Source of the DNA: DALYLB01 sp964468345
Lineage (GTDB): Bacteria; Acidobacteriota; Blastocatellia; RBC074
Length of the DNA stretch: 64,000 nt
Direction of reading: 5' to 3'
NCBI GenBank assembly: GCA_964468345.1
Contig: CAYXVZ010000034.1
Span: 1-64,000 of the forward strand
The position numbers were made by a program, and so were the translations under genes. Of the stretch, positions 9,037-16,468 are shown in pieces. Each line of letters opens with the position of its first letter. Position 1 is the first letter of the stretch. The notes beneath the pieces are model-generated. The model had not been told where the DNA came from and ran no database searches. It worked only from the letters and a program-made list of their open reading frames with translations.

Positions 9037-11475
9037 ATGAGCGTTAGCAAACAAAAGATTGTTCAATTTACAAGCCCCTCGAACCAGGAAGCAGTGTTAG
9101 GCATCAATGCGAAGAGTGTTGTCGCGAAGCGCTATTCGCTCAAGGATCTCACTGGAAATCCACTGGAGCAATGGAGCGACATCGTCCGCCGCGTCGTCAG
9201 TCACGTGGCCGGTGCGGAGAAAGACCTCTATCGACGGGAGCAGTTTACGGTGGAGATGCTGCGCCTGATGGATGTGCGTGCATTCGTCCCGAACACGCCT
9301 TGTCTGGTCAATGCCGGAAAACCCAAGGGACAATTGGCGGCATGTTTTGTGCTTCCGGTCCCGGATTCGCTGGAAGGCATTATGGAACATGCAAAATACT
9401 GCGCATTGATCCACCAATCCGGCGGCGGCACGGGCATGACCTATGAAAGACTGCGGCCGGCGGGAACGCCCGTGGGAGAAGGGCGCGGCATGGCCTCCGG
9501 ACCGGTTTCATTCATGCAAATCGTCAATACCATGACCGAAACCGTCAAGCAGGGCGGCGTGCGACGCGGCGCGAACATGGGCATCCTGGCCGTTGCGCAC
9601 CCCGATATTCTTCGCTTCATTCACGCGAAAAACGACCAGAAGAGTCTGACGAATTTCAATATCTCGGTTACGGTATCGGACAAGTTTTTAAAGGCAGTCG
9701 AGAACAATGAATGGTTTCAGACCGAGTTCGAAGGCAAGGCCTGGGATCGTCCCGTGTATGATCCCAAAGCCAATGACGGCGCCGGCGCCGATTACACATA
9801 TCAGGGCAAGGAACCGCCCCGGCCCGGCATGATTTACGCGCCCGACATTTGGGAACGAATCATCTCTTCGACGCACCGGTGGGCCGAACCCGGGATCATC
9901 TTCATCGACAATGTCAATCGGCACAATCCGCTGCGCAATTCGATGGGGCTCAAGAAGGCCTCGAATCCCTGCGCGGAGCAAATGCTGCACGACTACAATG
10001 CCTGCAATCTGGGGTCAATCGATGTAGCCAAGTACTACGACGAGAAAACGGATGATGTGGATTGGAATCGCTTTGCGACCGACATTTACTGGTGCGTGCG
10101 CTTCCTCGATAACGTCATCGATACCTGCGACTGGCCGTTGCCGCAGATCTATGAAACGGTCCATCGCACGCGCCCGGTCGGTCTGGGAATCATGGGCTTC
10201 GCCGATCTCTGTCTTTATAAGCGGATCGCTTACGGTTCAGAGGAAGCGGCGCTGCTTGCGGACCGCATGATGGATTTCTTCCGCAAGGAATCCTGGAAAG
10301 CATCATTATCTCTGGGCGCGGAAAAGGGTGTGATGCCGGAATTCGAACCGAATCGGGATTTGTATGACGACCTGATTTACAACGAAGTCGGCCTCGATCG
10401 ATCCATGCCGCTCACGCCCCGAAATTACGAAGTAACGACGGTGGCGCCGACGGGCACGATTTCGCTGGTGGCGGAAACGAGTTCGGGCTGCGAGCCCAAT
10501 TTCTCTTATGCCTATGTGCGGCGCGATACGCTCGGAACGCGAACGTATGCCCATCCGATCGCCGCGCGCGCGCTCGGTATCGAACTCGACAACAACGACC
10601 CGGCCTCCATCGAATACGCGGCTTCTTACATCGTCGAAAACCGGGATAAGCTTCCCGCGTACTTCGTCGACGCCATGACGCTGCAGCCCGATGAGCACCT
10701 GCGCATTCTCAAGGCGTTTCAGGATCACGTCGACAACTCGATCTCCAAGACCGTCAATGCGCCGGCGAGTTTCACAGTCGCGGATACGGACCGGGTGCAC
10801 CGGCTGGCCTGGAAGATGGGCGTCAAAGCAGTCAGCTATTATCGCGACGGATCCCGCGATGGCCAGGTGCTGACGGCGGTTTCCACGGAAGCGAAAAAAG
10901 AGGAAAAGCCGATGGAAGCGCCCGCCCTCAGCGCTCCGACGAACGCGCAACCGCTGCTCCATCAAGGCAAGATCGAACGCCCGCGCGAATTGACGGGCTC
11001 GACCTGGCAGATTCGTGTCGATCATCAGAATCTTTATGTGACAATCAACCACGATGGCAGCCGCGTCCTCGAAGTATTCGCGACCGGCGCGGGGCTTTCC
11101 GTCTCGGTGGGCCTGCTGGCTTCGAAGATGCTGCGAGGCGGCTTCGAACCGGAAGAGGTTGCGGCCAGCCTCAATAAGGTGATCGGCAGCCATTCGATCT
11201 GGTTCAACGAGCGTCTCTGCACCTCGCCTGAACAAGTGGTCGCCGAGTGCATTCTGCTGATCAAACGGCGTCTGCTCAATCATCCCGATTCCGCGCGCGC
11301 GATTGCAAAACAGGCGATTGCGCCGCAGCCCACCGTCAGCGTTGCCAATGTTCTGCCGGCGCCGATGGATTCACGTAAGGTGATTACGGAATGCCCCGAA
11401 TGCACGAGCAAACAAATCGAGTATGCAGGCGGATGTTATACATGCCGCGACTGCGGTTACTCGAAATGCGTGTAG
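9037..11475 (+). CDS. nrdJ: Adenosylcobalamin-dependent ribonucleoside reductase (class II)
   Basis: This 812-residue class II ribonucleotide reductase makes deoxyribonucleotides for DNA synthesis, using adenosylcobalamin to generate a thiyl radical, with or without oxygen. The redox cysteines are Cys103 (AACFVLPV) and Cys323 (NACNLGS). The radical site is Asn-Pro-Cys312-Ala-Glu314. The substrate loop region (HQSGGGTGMTYERLRP) and the segment VAPTGTISLVAETSSGCEP are intact. A TSCPD-like domain lies at about 660-750. The C-terminus carries a Cys-rich zinc/redox tail (CPEC, CYTC, CGYSKC) that regenerates the active-site disulfide. Length is normal for the long NrdJ type. The ATG follows GAGGTAGG. 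It is monocistronic and ends at a strong terminator. No other ribonucleotide reductase gene is in the window. Confidence 0.96.
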   Translation: MSVSKQKIVQFTSPSNQEAVLGINAKSVVAKRYSLKDLTGNPLEQWSDIVRRVVSHVAGAEKDLYRREQFTVEMLRLMDVRAFVPNTPCLVNAGKPKGQLAACFVLPVPDSLEGIMEHAKYCALIHQSGGGTGMTYERLRPAGTPVGEGRGMASGPVSFMQIVNTMTETVKQGGVRRGANMGILAVAHPDILRFIHAKNDQKSLTNFNISVTVSDKFLKAVENNEWFQTEFEGKAWDRPVYDPKANDGAGADYTYQGKEPPRPGMIYAPDIWERIISSTHRWAEPGIIFIDNVNRHNPLRNSMGLKKASNPCAEQMLHDYNACNLGSIDVAKYYDEKTDDVDWNRFATDIYWCVRFLDNVIDTCDWPLPQIYETVHRTRPVGLGIMGFADLCLYKRIAYGSEEAALLADRMMDFFRKESWKASLSLGAEKGVMPEFEPNRDLYDDLIYNEVGLDRSMPLTPRNYEVTTVAPTGTISLVAETSSGCEPNFSYAYVRRDTLGTRTYAHPIAARALGIELDNNDPASIEYAASYIVENRDKLPAYFVDAMTLQPDEHLRILKAFQDHVDNSISKTVNAPASFTVADTDRVHRLAWKMGVKAVSYYRDGSRDGQVLTAVSTEAKKEEKPMEAPALSAPTNAQPLLHQGKIERPRELTGSTWQIRVDHQNLYVTINHDGSRVLEVFATGAGLSVSVGLLASKMLRGGFEPEEVAASLNKVIGSHSIWFNERLCTSPEQVVAECILLIKRRLLNHPDSARAIAKQAIAPQPTVSVANVLPAPMDSRKVITECPECTSKQIEYAGGCYTCRDCGYSKCV

Positions 11476-11501
11476 TCAATAAGTCAAGCAGACTCTTTTC
11501 G

Positions 11502-11544
11502 ATCCGGGTGAGAACGAATGACGTTCTCACCCGGATTTGTTTTT
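11502..11544 (+). terminator. Rho-independent terminator of nrdJ
   Basis: A perfect 15-bp stem (ATCCGGGTGAGAACG and its complement) closes a 5-base loop and is followed directly by TTGTTTTT. It begins 26 bases after the nrdJ stop codon. Confidence 0.95.
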
Positions 11545-11612
11545 CAGCGGTGCTGCACTGGCCAACAATCCTGTTTATAATCGATACCTATTGTGGCATT
11601 CTGGCCAACTAC

Positions 11613-11631
11613 TGCGACAAGATGCGACAAG
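11613..11631 (+). promoter_or_regulatory. Direct repeat TGCGACAAG, possible activator site
   Basis: Two copies of TGCGACAAG start at 11613 and 11623, so they are phased by one helical turn. They lie about 60-75 bases upstream of a sigma-54 promoter, a typical location for enhancer-binding protein sites. Function is inferred from position only. Confidence 0.35.
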
Positions 11632-11689
11632 CGAATAAGCCCGGTTGCGGAACTCTTGAATACATCTCTGAATTTCAAGGAGTTTCATT

Positions 11690-11705
11690 TGGCAGGGTAA
11701 TTGCC
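11690..11705 (+). promoter_or_regulatory. Sigma-54 (-24/-12) promoter of the two-component operon
   Basis: The sequence TGGCAG, five bases, then TTGCC matches the sigma-54 consensus TGGCAC-N5-TTGCW at nearly every position, with exact GG to GC spacing. Transcription would start near 11716, about 19 bases before the kinase ATG. The operon encodes a sigma-54 activator, so autoregulation is likely. Confidence 0.82.
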
Positions 11706-11734
11706 TGAATACAACGATGGAGTACCTCTAGACC

Positions 11735-13261
11735 ATGAATGTAAGCGCCAGATTAATTCTTCTCCTGACGCTCACGATCAGCGCGGTTATGTCGGCTGCG
11801 GCATGGTTCACCGTGCGCCAGCGAGCAGTGGCATTGGAAGCGGCGGCACGGAGCGAAGTATTGGCCCATGCGCAGACGCTTCAGATCGCAATAGAAGAAG
11901 ATTTTTCGTCTGAACGCATAGATGATGCTCGGCGACTGGTGACGCGAATGCGGGAAAACACGGGGCTATATGGCGTATTTCTTTTCGACTCGAAAGGCAG
12001 ATTGAATATTTCCTCCAATGACAGCGCCCCTCGGGAGCTTCAATATGTGGAAGAGGCCAAACAGTCTTTTGCGACCGGCCGCACAATTCCGGTTGCGCGC
12101 GAACTGAATGGGGTTGAAATCTACTCCATCATTATGCCGTTGAAGAAAGCTGGAAAGCCGATAGGGGCCATAGAGGTTGCTGCACCGATCGCCTTCGTCA
12201 AAGAAGATATCGCCAAGATGCGGCGATCCATCATCCTGATCGCCATGCTGATTGGATTGACGATCCTGCTGGTGGTCTTGCCGGTGACGCATTACGGGCT
12301 TTCAGAACCGGTGCAATCCCTACTGAAAGGCGCCTTGGCCATCGAGCGTGGCCAACTCGATTACCGCGTGACGATTCCGCGGGGCGGGGGAGAATTCGCG
12401 ACGCTTGCCAGAGAATTCAACCGAATGGCGGATTCGCTGGATGACCAGCGCAAAAGGCTGCACGAAGAATCGGAAGAACGATTGGCGCTCGAGCGCAAAC
12501 TCCAGCATACCGAAAACCTGGCAATGGTGGGCCGTCTCGCCGCGGGAGTCGCTCATGAAATGGGCGCGCCGTTGCAGGTTATCGATGGGCGCGCAAAACA
12601 GTTATTGAATCATCCCGACGCTCCGCTGGAACAACGCCAACGATACCTGATTCTGATTCGGACGCAGTCGGAACGCATTACACGGATTGTGCGTCAATTG
12701 CTCAATCTCTCTCGCCCGTACAATCTCAATCTTCAGCAGATCGATCTAAGCAAAGCGATTTACGGCGCGATTGAATTGCTCGAATTGAATGCAGAGCGAG
12801 CGGGCATTGAAATAAAAGTGCAAGGACTGAACGACATCACGCTGCAGGCGGACCCTGACCTCTTGCATCAGGTATTTCTCAATATTTTCCAGAATGCCAT
12901 TCAATCCATGGCGCAGGAGGAAACCGATGGGAAAGAGACAGGCAGGCCGGGGAAACTGACCATCGAAACTGCCAGACAGGCGGCATCCGAGCGGGACGCG
13001 GGTATGGCTGTCGTCCGAATCATGGATACGGGCAGAGGAATTCCCCAGGAAGCCTTGTCAAAAATTTTCGATCCTTTCTTTACGACAAAGGAGATCGGCC
13101 AGGGAACCGGGCTCGGCCTGGCCATCTCGAATCGCTTTGTCGAGGAGCATGGCGGCTGGATCGAAGCCGCAAATAACGATTTCGGAGGAGCGACCTTCAC
13201 GGTGTTTCTTCCAATTAATGGACAACCGGTCCGAAGCGAAATACGTGCCGCAGCCGGTTGA
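11735..13261 (+). CDS. Membrane sensor histidine kinase (NtrB/ZraS-like)
   Basis: This 508-residue kinase would sense a periplasmic or membrane signal and phosphorylate the adjacent NtrC-type regulator. A first membrane helix at about 6-26 and a second at about 164-186 bracket a periplasmic sensor domain of about 135 residues. A HAMP domain follows (about 187-240), then a short coiled coil. The H-box has His274 in GVAHEMGAPLQV, and an HATPase domain shows the N box (NIFQNAIQSM), G1 (DTGRGIP), F box (FDPFFTTK) and G2 (GTGLGLAI). The H-box reads HEMGAP rather than HEINNP but keeps His, Glu and Pro. The gene is 16 bases upstream of the response regulator and sits behind a sigma-54 promoter. The signal is unknown. 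Confidence 0.93.
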   Translation: MNVSARLILLLTLTISAVMSAAAWFTVRQRAVALEAAARSEVLAHAQTLQIAIEEDFSSERIDDARRLVTRMRENTGLYGVFLFDSKGRLNISSNDSAPRELQYVEEAKQSFATGRTIPVARELNGVEIYSIIMPLKKAGKPIGAIEVAAPIAFVKEDIAKMRRSIILIAMLIGLTILLVVLPVTHYGLSEPVQSLLKGALAIERGQLDYRVTIPRGGGEFATLAREFNRMADSLDDQRKRLHEESEERLALERKLQHTENLAMVGRLAAGVAHEMGAPLQVIDGRAKQLLNHPDAPLEQRQRYLILIRTQSERITRIVRQLLNLSRPYNLNLQQIDLSKAIYGAIELLELNAERAGIEIKVQGLNDITLQADPDLLHQVFLNIFQNAIQSMAQEETDGKETGRPGKLTIETARQAASERDAGMAVVRIMDTGRGIPQEALSKIFDPFFTTKEIGQGTGLGLAISNRFVEEHGGWIEAANNDFGGATFTVFLPINGQPVRSEIRAAAG

Positions 13262-13277
13262 GAATGAAAGACGGATT

Positions 13278-14648
13278 ATGAGTGCTCGATTATTGATTGC
13301 TGAAGACGACGCGGATCTGCGCGATCTGTTGCAGGATGATCTGGAAGACGCGGGGTATGAAACCCTGGTGGCGATTGACGGCCGGTCTGCCCTGGCGCAT
13401 ATCGAACGGGAGCGGGAGCCAATTGATCTGCTTATCACGGACGTGAAAATGCCGGGACTGACCGGGGATCAATTGCTTGCGCAGATGCGGGAAAATCGGC
13501 CTGAAGCGCCGGTCATCGTGGTTACCGCCTTTGGATCGGTTGAGCAGGCCGTCGAAATGGTCAAGGCTGGCGCGTTTCAATATCTGACCAAACCATTCGA
13601 TACCGAAGACCTTCTGCAAGCCGTACAAAACGCATTGACGCAAAGCGCGCCCCAACGGGAGCAAGCGCGGCTTCGACGCGAAATGCCTGCTACGCCGGAA
13701 CGAATCGTGGGCGCGTCGCGTCCAATGCAGGAACTCCTCAAATTGATTGCCCGCGCCGCCCGGAACTCCAGCACAGTCCTGATCACCGGCGAATCGGGAA
13801 CCGGCAAGGAAGTCGTCGCGAAATCCATTCACGACCTATCCGATCGAAAAGGTCCCTTTATCCCGGTCAACTGCGCGGCGATTCCCTCGGAGTTGATCGA
13901 ATCGGAGCTCTTCGGCCACACCGGCCAGGCTTTCACGGGAGCGCGGCAGGCCCGCGCAGGCCTCTTCGAATCAGCGGAGGGAGGCACGCTGTTTCTAGAT
14001 GAAGTCGGGGAGTTGCCTCTCCATACGCAGCCCAAACTGCTGCGGGTCCTTCAGGAAGGCACGGTGCGCCGCGTCGGGGCCGATCATGAGCGCCCGGTCA
14101 ACGTTCGCATTATCGCCGCCACCAATCGCGATCTCGAGAAGGAAGTTGCGGAAGGTCGATTCCGCGAGGACCTTTATTGGCGGCTGAACGTGATTCATCT
14201 TCAGATTCCGCCCCTGCGGGAACGGCCGTTCGATATCCCCCTGCTGGTCGAGCACTTTCTCAACAGCCTTGCGACGCGACTTGGCTATCCGGCAATAAAC
14301 GTTTCCCCGGAAGCGCTCGCCGTCCTCACCGCGTATTCCTGGCCCGGCAACGTGCGAGAGCTCGAAAACGTGCTTGAACGTGCCGCGGCGATGACCGACA
14401 GCACCACGATTACTCACGACGATTTGCCTGATCGCGTCCGCAGCAGCGGAAAGACCAGTTCCCTGCTGACCCGAGCCCGGGAACAACGCATGACGCTGGC
14501 CGAACTGGAAAAGGAATATATCATCGAGACGTTGCGCCTGACCGGCGGCAACAAGTCTCGCGCCGCCGAAATTCTCGGCTTTGACCGCCGGACGCTTCAT
14601 CGAAAACTGGATGAGTATCGAACCGCTGATCCGAAATTCGAATTGTAA
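13278..14648 (+). CDS. NtrC-family sigma-54-dependent response regulator
   Basis: This 456-residue activator has the three expected domains. The receiver domain (1-120) has the acidic pocket Glu9-Asp10-Asp11, phospho-acceptor Asp55, Thr83 and Lys105. The AAA+ domain (about 142-375) has Walker A GESGTGKE (171-178), the sigma-54 contact loop QAFTGA (217-222), Walker B (LFLDE, 238-242) and an arginine-finger region. A Fis-type helix-turn-helix lies at about 424-446 (NKSRAAEILGFDRRTLHRKL). The first residue of the usual GAFTGA loop is Gln instead of Gly. Open frame continues upstream inside the kinase gene, but 13278 starts exactly at the receiver domain, 16 bases after the kinase stop. Known family logic: phosphorylation drives ATP-dependent remodelling of sigma-54 polymerase. 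Confidence 0.95.
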   Translation: MSARLLIAEDDADLRDLLQDDLEDAGYETLVAIDGRSALAHIEREREPIDLLITDVKMPGLTGDQLLAQMRENRPEAPVIVVTAFGSVEQAVEMVKAGAFQYLTKPFDTEDLLQAVQNALTQSAPQREQARLRREMPATPERIVGASRPMQELLKLIARAARNSSTVLITGESGTGKEVVAKSIHDLSDRKGPFIPVNCAAIPSELIESELFGHTGQAFTGARQARAGLFESAEGGTLFLDEVGELPLHTQPKLLRVLQEGTVRRVGADHERPVNVRIIAATNRDLEKEVAEGRFREDLYWRLNVIHLQIPPLRERPFDIPLLVEHFLNSLATRLGYPAINVSPEALAVLTAYSWPGNVRELENVLERAAAMTDSTTITHDDLPDRVRSSGKTSSLLTRAREQRMTLAELEKEYIIETLRLTGGNKSRAAEILGFDRRTLHRKLDEYRTADPKFEL

Positions 14649-14677
14649 TTCGGAGAATACGTTACTTCGCAAAACAA

Positions 14678-14718
14678 AAAAGCTTCTCGCAAAGTTACCT
14701 TTGCGAGAAGCTTTTCCT
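14678..14718. terminator. Bidirectional rho-independent terminator
   Basis: A perfect stem of at least 15 bp (AAGCTTCTCGCAAAG with its complement) and 4-base loop TTAC is flanked by an A run on the left and a T run on the right. It separates the response regulator gene from the convergent small secreted protein gene. Confidence 0.93.
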
Positions 14719-14753
14719 CCCAACTGTCCCCCCACCTGAGTTATCTTTTAAAA

Positions 14754-15137
14754 CTAGCGCCCTTCGCCAGCCGGCATACTGGTCGTCTCACCGACCACGA
14801 TCATGCGCCGGTCCCCTTCGAAAGTAATTCCACTGAGCTTCTTGCCCTTCGAATCATTCACAAAGGAGAGTGAGTTGTAAGGCGCCTTTTTATCGCGCAT
14901 CTCAACGGTAGCTTTCGACTTCACGACAAGCTCTCCATCCTTCATGATCAGAACTTCGTTTGCCGCCGCATCGAACTTCACACGATACTCGCCCTTTTTA
15001 ACCAGCGTGTCGTTCACGAGAACATCTTCCGTGATTGTCACGTTCTTCGCGCGGCTCTTGTCATTCGCAGACGCAGCGCCGAACATCATCGCGCAAAACA
15101 TCACCAACACAAGGCTGACACCTAATTTCTTCATCAT
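14754..15137 (-). CDS. Small secreted protein, unknown function
   Basis: The 127-residue product has a clear signal peptide (hydrophobic run at about 4-22, Ala-Ser-Ala cleavage region) and a mature, beta-strand-rich domain of about 100 residues. It contains motifs such as VLVNDTLVKKGEYRVKFD and GELVVKSKATVEMRDKKAPYN; I recognise no named family. It is rich in Lys and Asp, with no Cys in the mature part. Reading frame continues upstream, but ATG at 15137 is chosen because AGGAG lies 7 bases before it. A near-perfect sigma-54 promoter lies about 70-90 bases upstream, and the gene faces the sigma-54 two-component operon, so it is a likely target of that regulator. An envelope-stress or binding role is speculation. 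Confidence 0.8.
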   Translation of the reverse strand: MMKKLGVSLVLVMFCAMMFGAASANDKSRAKNVTITEDVLVNDTLVKKGEYRVKFDAAANEVLIMKDGELVVKSKATVEMRDKKAPYNSLSFVNDSKGKKLSGITFEGDRRMIVVGETTSMPAGEGR

Positions 15138-15209
15138 GACTCTTCTCCTGTTATTCGTTATGTTACTCTCTATCGAACTTGTTGTTCCTTCTCCAACGAC
15201 AGCCATAAA

Positions 15210-15225
15210 TGCAAAGTGTGTGCCA
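15210..15225 (-). promoter_or_regulatory. Sigma-54 (-24/-12) promoter of the small secreted protein gene
   Basis: On the minus strand the sequence is TGGCAC, five bases, TTGCA, a full match to TGGCAC-N5-TTGCW. Transcription should begin about 12 bases beyond the GC, near 15199, giving a leader of about 60 bases before the ATG at 15137. The rest of the 294-base spacer (15138-15431) shows nothing else recognisable. Confidence 0.85.
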
Positions 15226-15431
15226 GCGCATGCCCGAAAAATACCTGATGGAACCAGACGATTGGATCCATCAGCTAACCTTTGACTTGCCTGGAATTGA
15301 GCGAATGATGAAAAGAATGAACGGTGGGAAAGAATGATCAATAAGTCTGAGGCGATGATGCTGATTTTCGGCTCCCGTGTCTAAAATTGCCTCAGGCTGC
15401 GGCGATGTGTCGCTGGGAATGGAACATGCGC

Positions 15432-16448
15432 TCACTTTTTTGGGCGGGCAAGATATCCCTGTCGGGCTCGAACAACGACATCACCGAGCTGTTTTCTCAC
15501 ATCCGGGCGAAGGCTGAGGCTCAGGCGATGATACTTTCCATCCGCACGTTCTCGGCGGGGAGCAAATCCAAGACTATACCGAGTCCGCAAATGATCGATG
15601 AGCATGGCCAGACGGGAATTGATATCCAGCCTTGTGGCGTTCAGGACTTCCCCGCCCGTCTGATTGGCGAAAGGATCGATTGACATGCGACGACGAAAAA
15701 TGTCTTTTTGTGAGCGATTGTTTTGAAACAGTTTCTCGGTTTTCGAAATTGCGCCATCCACAACAAGACCGCACACCATGCTGCCGGAATCGATCACCTG
15801 CTCCATAACTTCCTGCTCCGACAATCCGGCGAAATGATAGTCCCACGCCACATTGTCCGTAATCGTGATAATCACGCGCCGGCTGGAAGGATTCCCCGCC
15901 TTGTTCATATACATAGCCGCGGTGCGCAATCCATCGAAAAGCGAGGTTCCCTGCCCAATCACGGGATTCTTTTCGATAGAACCGATTTTATCGATGATCA
16001 ACCGGCGATCGTGCGTGAAATCCTGGACCAGTCGCGTTTCGGATGAAAATGCGATCAGGGCGATTTCATCCGCTTCCTTGAGACGTTCGAGCGCCAGAAG
16101 GGCGCCCGCTTGGATTTCCTTCAATACTGGACTGACAGACCCGCTGATGTCCATGAGCAAAACCACGGAAAGGGAGAGCTTATCCTGACTGAAATGTGAA
16201 ATCTCCTGTTTCTGCCCATCCTCGTACAATTCGAAATCAATCGGTTTCAGTCCAGTGACAACCTCTCCGGTTTTGCGATTCAGGACCTGAACGTCCAATA
16301 CAACCAGATTCGTATCGAGACGGATGATTTCTTCGACGGTGAGTTCCGCGGCGCCGGGGGCTTGCGCGTGGATAGGCAGCGACAGGCTGAACAAAAGTCC
16401 AAACAAGCGCAGGAATGGCCCAATCTGAGTGATGACCCGATTCTGCAT
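15432..16448 (-). CDS. Secreted VWA-domain protein (acidobacterial VWFA-related)
   Basis: The 338-residue protein has a signal peptide ending near PIHAQA and one von Willebrand A domain (about 85-300) with an intact metal-ion adhesion site: DISGS (MDISGSVSP), a Thr in the GQGTSLFDGL segment, and Asp in ITDN. The N-terminal strand pattern (LVVLDVQVLNRKTGEVV) and IDFELYEDGQKQEI are hallmarks of the VWFA-related family common in Acidobacteria. It probably mediates metal-dependent protein binding in the periplasm or on the surface. A GTG at 16493 in the same frame would overlap the previous gene; the ATG at 16448, 20 bases after that gene's stop, gives a normal signal peptide. It is the last gene of a minus-strand run starting at the ECF sigma factor. 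Confidence 0.88.
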   Translation of the reverse strand: MQNRVITQIGPFLRLFGLLFSLSLPIHAQAPGAAELTVEEIIRLDTNLVVLDVQVLNRKTGEVVTGLKPIDFELYEDGQKQEISHFSQDKLSLSVVLLMDISGSVSPVLKEIQAGALLALERLKEADEIALIAFSSETRLVQDFTHDRRLIIDKIGSIEKNPVIGQGTSLFDGLRTAAMYMNKAGNPSSRRVIITITDNVAWDYHFAGLSEQEVMEQVIDSGSMVCGLVVDGAISKTEKLFQNNRSQKDIFRRRMSIDPFANQTGGEVLNATRLDINSRLAMLIDHLRTRYSLGFAPRRERADGKYHRLSLSLRPDVRKQLGDVVVRARQGYLARPKK

Positions 16449-16468
16449 AATGATTCGCGTGCATGAAT

